From the NCBI RefSeq assembly GCF_009764355.1, contig NZ_LNUA01000015.1, positions 1 through 7,637 on the forward strand: 7,637 nucleotides of DNA, written 5' to 3'. Shown here one piece after another: positions 5,571-7,637 of the stretch. The notes under the pieces are model-generated. The model saw only the letters and a program-made list of their open reading frames with translations, was not told the origin of the DNA and searched no databases. Made by a program: the position numbers and the translations under genes. Position 1 is the stretch's first letter. Every line of letters begins with the position of its first letter. The DNA is from Companilactobacillus bobalius. GTDB taxonomy: Bacteria; Bacillota; Bacilli; Lactobacillales; Lactobacillaceae.

Positions 5571-5610
5571 AATATATACCCCTCTCTTTTATCACTAATA
5601 TGATTTATTC

Positions 5611-5622
5611 AGTTAATTAACT
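5611..5622. promoter_or_regulatory. 12-bp palindrome upstream of the TIR operon
   Basis: AGTTAATTAACT is a perfect palindrome 41 bp before the probable TTG start of the first TIR gene, in an AT-rich intergenic stretch (5571-5652) that must hold the operon's promoter if it has its own. It could be an operator. I could not settle on a convincing -35/-10 pair here, and read-through from the rep operon is also possible because no terminator is visible after 5653. Confidence 0.3.
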
Positions 5623-5652
5623 ATATAAAATTTTTGCTAATATAAGAAATCT

Positions 5653-6168
5653 TTACCAAAAGTGCCACCAGTTTTTATTGCGCTTATTTTTATACATGTC
5701 CTCTTCTGGAGAATTGTTTTGTCGTTTCTGAGATGACTTAGAAGTTTCAAGTAAGCCATTTATTTTTTGAATATGGGCTTTTAGCTCTCTATTTTCTGCT
5801 ACAGTTGTTAATTGAAGTTGTTGTTGCTGATCTATCAGTTTTATTAGATGATCTATTTGTTGGTCTTTGGTAGCAAGCTGTTTGTCACGTTGAGACTTTA
5901 AATCTGCTACTTCTCTTCTTAGAGTAGCGATTAGCTCATTATTTTCTTCGCTAGTCTTTGTCTCTTTTTTGCTACCTGTTTGTTGGTTCTTTGCTACCAA
6001 AGGCTTTGCTACTTTGTCTCTGATAATCCTTTCAGCTTTAGGGCTAATCATGTTTGTACCCTGACTATCTTTTTGCCGATTCTTTGCTGGTAGTCTTTGG
6101 TAATGATATTGAATAGTCTGTTTGGAGACATTCAATTGATCAGCAAGTTCTCTAATAGTTTTAGGCAT
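5653..6168 (-). CDS. DUF536-type replication-associated protein
   Basis: This 171-residue protein has the layout of the DUF536 proteins found next to rep in lactic acid bacterial theta plasmids. An N-terminal helix-turn-helix (IRELADQLNVSKQTIQYHYQ, 5-24) is followed by a linker, a long coiled coil (about 78-140, rich in Q, K, E and L) and an aromatic tail ending NWWHFW. Such proteins are thought to help copy control or stable inheritance, but the mechanism is not settled. The start is ATG 6168, which overlaps the end of rep by 8 bp, with AAAGGGG upstream; this suggests coupling to rep. The longer frame from 6198 would add residues before the typical MPKTIRELA start and is unlikely. Confidence 0.82.
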   Translation of the reverse strand: MPKTIRELADQLNVSKQTIQYHYQRLPAKNRQKDSQGTNMISPKAERIIRDKVAKPLVAKNQQTGSKKETKTSEENNELIATLRREVADLKSQRDKQLATKDQQIDHLIKLIDQQQQLQLTTVAENRELKAHIQKINGLLETSKSSQKRQNNSPEEDMYKNKRNKNWWHFW

Positions 6169-7096
6169 GTTTTCCAAACCCCTTTCGGAGTTCAGCAAGC
6201 ATTTCTTGTCTTGTCTGATCTCTTATTGTTTTATCATGCTCAATCTGTCGTTCGGCTAAAATCTGTTTTTCAGTTGAGCCTAGTGGTAGGCCTTTAACTT
6301 TATCGGTAGCACGCCATTTTTCTTGTTCTGTTAATTCACCATTATTCTGGATATTAAAAAGTTTTTGACGCTCATCTTGGAACTTACCTTGAGAAAAGTC
6401 GTTTGCGTCTTTTCTTTCAGGCTTCCAAGTAAAAGTATAACCAATCACTGGTTTCCCACGACCTTTACCATATTTTTTTCGTATAGTTAGGCCTCTAAAC
6501 AAAGGGGTTAGTTCTTCCTTAATTGGGCGAATAACCCTAGATTCAACGTTCGCAGGCTTACTCCAATAGCTTTGTGGAATATCTAGTAGTTCAAAGAAAT
6601 CATTTTTAGAAAAATAAGCATAACCAGTGGTTCGGAATTGTTTAAGAATACGAAAAGTTGTTTTTGCGTAACTACTCTTTAAATCTCGGAACTCTGTCAA
6701 AGCATAACGAACCCAACTTTCGAGATTATTTAGAAGTTTCAACGCTTTGGGATAAATTTGAATATCAACATAAGGAACGTCTGCAGATCCCTTAATTTCA
6801 AATCGAGTGAACATGACAAACATCTCTCTATCAAGACCATCTTTACTTCGAGAGCCAAATCTAAGACCTAGTATTTTTTGATATGTACTTTGTATGTCAT
6901 CAATAAACCGATTATTTGCGGTTGGCTTATAGGCACTTAACTCTTTTAACTGATCAAAGGTAAATCTAACAGTATCATCACCTTTATCACGCATTCTAGA
7001 AACTACAGAAAAGAACAAATTCATTTCTACAGGAGTAAACCTTCGCAAGGGGATTGTATTTAATTCAGGGTCATATTTGACTAATTCATTGCTCAT
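6161..7096 (-). CDS. Theta replication initiator RepB (Rep_3 family)
   Basis: This is a 311-residue plasmid initiator of normal length. An N-terminal winged-helix domain of the Rep_3 type (about 1-130) includes NELVKYDPELNTIPLRRFTP and YQKILGLRFG. A second winged-helix region (about 130-225) includes FRILKQFRTTGYAYFSKNDF and RVIRPIKEELTP. Downstream is the lactic acid bacterial RepB C-terminal part with GYTFTWKPERKD (219-230) and a charged helical tail. It binds iterons at the origin and recruits the host replisome. The start is ATG 7096 with AAGGAGG at 7110-7104 and a 7-nt spacer. Iterons lie 53 bp upstream of the start, the usual arrangement. The end overlaps the DUF536 gene. Rep probably represses its own gene by binding the iterons. 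Confidence 0.93.
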   Translation of the reverse strand: MSNELVKYDPELNTIPLRRFTPVEMNLFFSVVSRMRDKGDDTVRFTFDQLKELSAYKPTANNRFIDDIQSTYQKILGLRFGSRSKDGLDREMFVMFTRFEIKGSADVPYVDIQIYPKALKLLNNLESWVRYALTEFRDLKSSYAKTTFRILKQFRTTGYAYFSKNDFFELLDIPQSYWSKPANVESRVIRPIKEELTPLFRGLTIRKKYGKGRGKPVIGYTFTWKPERKDANDFSQGKFQDERQKLFNIQNNGELTEQEKWRATDKVKGLPLGSTEKQILAERQIEHDKTIRDQTRQEMLAELRKGFGKHA

Positions 7097-7148
7097 AAAA
7101 TAACCTCCTTGAATAATACTACCTTATTTGAATACAGGAGTAAATAAA

Positions 7149-7206
7149 TGTAGTCGATAAACAGACAAAATGTAGTCGATAAACAGACAAAATGTAGTCG
7201 ATAAAC
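7149..7206. repeat. Origin iterons (22-bp period)
   Basis: Two exact 22-bp tandem units start at 7149 and 7171, and a third partial unit of 14 bp (TGTAGTCGATAAAC) occupies 7193-7206. The 22-bp tandem repeats directly upstream of a RepB-type gene are the iterons at which the initiator binds to open the theta origin. An imperfectly spaced CGCCTT/AAGGCG inverted repeat (7214-7219 and 7228-7233) follows. Confidence 0.93.
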
Positions 7207-7244
7207 TTCTGTACGCCTTGGGGGAGTAAGGCGCAATAGGGGTC

Positions 7245-7288
7245 TAAAAGAGGTTTAAAAGAGGTTTATAAAAGAGGTATAAAAGAGG
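7245..7288. repeat. Four TAAAAGAGG repeats beside the iterons
   Basis: TAAAAGAGG occurs at 7245, 7256, 7269 and 7280 (start positions), with spacings of 11, 13 and 11 bp, close to one helical turn. They lie 38 bp beyond the last iteron, on the side away from rep. They are AT-rich and could be the unwinding region or sites for a second protein such as the DUF536 partner. Their function is not known. Confidence 0.8.
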
Positions 7289-7331
7289 CACCGCTGTACA
7301 AGATCAAAATCTAAAACAAAAATACAAAGGA

Positions 7332-7535
7332 GTGAGCCAAAAACCGGCTCACATTAAATTCCAGTCGCTATGCTCCTTGCGCCTCACTTCGTTCGTTGCC
7401 TAAAAAGGTGTGGCAAGCCACATTAATTCGGGCGCTGACGCCCCGAACCCCGTCCAAGCTGAGCCAGCTTAACCGCTTTTTCACTCGCCGTTAGGCAGGA
7501 AAGCAAAGTTTTATAGAAACTTTGGCTTTCGCCAA
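7332..7535. other. Hairpin-dense, GC-richer region next to the origin
   Basis: No gene is supported here. Perfect or near-perfect hairpins follow one another: GTGAGCC/GGCTCAC (7332-7352), TGTGGC/GCCACA (7409-7422), TTCGGGCG/CGCCCCGAA with one bulge (7427-7447), AAGCTG/CAGCTT (7456-7470), AAAGTTT/AAACTTT (7505-7523) and TTGGC/GCCAA (7522-7535). TGCCTAA (7397-7403) can pair with TTAGGCA (7491-7497) and would close the middle three hairpins into a cloverleaf-like fold. This suggests a structure active as single-stranded DNA or RNA, such as a single-strand initiation site, but that is inference. Confidence 0.6.
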
Positions 7536-7620
7536 TTCAGTGTTAAGACTGGTTTAGAGCTGTCAATTCCTTATGCTCCCACGCTTTGCTCGTCCGCTAC
7601 CATTGACAGCAAACAGTTAG
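7522..7620. repeat. 99-bp direct repeat, right copy
   Basis: This is identical to positions 1-99. The sequence upstream of it (7505-7521) is present here, and the sequences after the two copies differ (CTTTTCTAAAAC here, TTTTTTTGAATC at the left). A simple assembly overlap would not diverge 17 bp before the end, so this is either a true duplication or a boundary between repeats on a larger molecule. Confidence 0.95.
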
Positions 7621-7637
7621 CTTTTCTAAAACATAAT

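Noticed and set aside
7114..7140. Minus-strand TTTACT with TAGTAT at 17 bp, considered as the rep promoter.
   Set aside because: The transcript would start within the ribosome binding site at 7110-7104, so it could not be translated normally. The real promoter probably lies in or beyond the iterons.

Overview
The window looks like most or all of a theta-replicating plasmid from a lactic acid bacterium of the Lactobacillaceae. The AT-rich sequence, AAGGAGG-type ribosome binding sites, 22-bp iterons in front of a Rep_3/RepB-type initiator, a DUF536-type partner overlapping the rep gene, and a short plasmid-type tyrosine recombinase all fit that group. No chromosomal housekeeping gene is present. 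Species cannot be told from this sequence alone.

Layout from left to right. Positions 1-99 carry one copy of a 99-bp sequence that recurs exactly at 7522-7620. A small unrecognised acidic protein (239-451, minus) ends inside its own terminator. A gene-poor stretch (455-840) contains a convincing MOBQ-type origin of transfer (hairpin plus TAAGTGCGC core) and a 12-bp direct repeat. Next comes a minus-strand recombination pair: a short tyrosine recombinase (1219-1806) followed by a small excisionase-like HTH protein (841-1206). A compact divergent control region (about 1839-1945) separates this pair from a plus-strand operon: a HigB/Gp49-like toxin (1945-2295), an XRE-family antitoxin (2292-2576) and an EcsC-like protein (2610-3398). 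Hairpins at 3441-3523 separate this from the next block.

The block from 5570 down to 3583 (minus) is the most interesting part. It is a tight three-gene cassette: a classic TIR-domain protein, a ThsB-like (MTH538/DUF1863-type) TIR protein, and a small protein with three predicted membrane segments. By analogy with Thoeris and other TIR systems, I infer a defence module in which one or both TIR proteins sense infection and make a nucleotide signal or consume NAD, with the membrane protein as a possible effector. The two TIR genes appear to start at TTG and the membrane protein gene at GTG.

The replication block is at the right: DUF536 protein (5653-6168), the Rep initiator (6161-7096), iterons (7149-7206), a second set of short repeats (7245-7288), and a palindrome-rich, GC-richer stretch (7332-7620) that ends in the second copy of the 99-bp repeat.

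Taken together this is a small accessory plasmid backbone: Rep, DUF536 and iterons for replication, toxin-antitoxin for stability, oriT for mobilisation by a relaxase encoded elsewhere, and the recombinase pair for site-specific rearrangement or resolution. Its main cargo is a TIR-based putative defence operon. No relaxase or ParA-type partition gene is visible.
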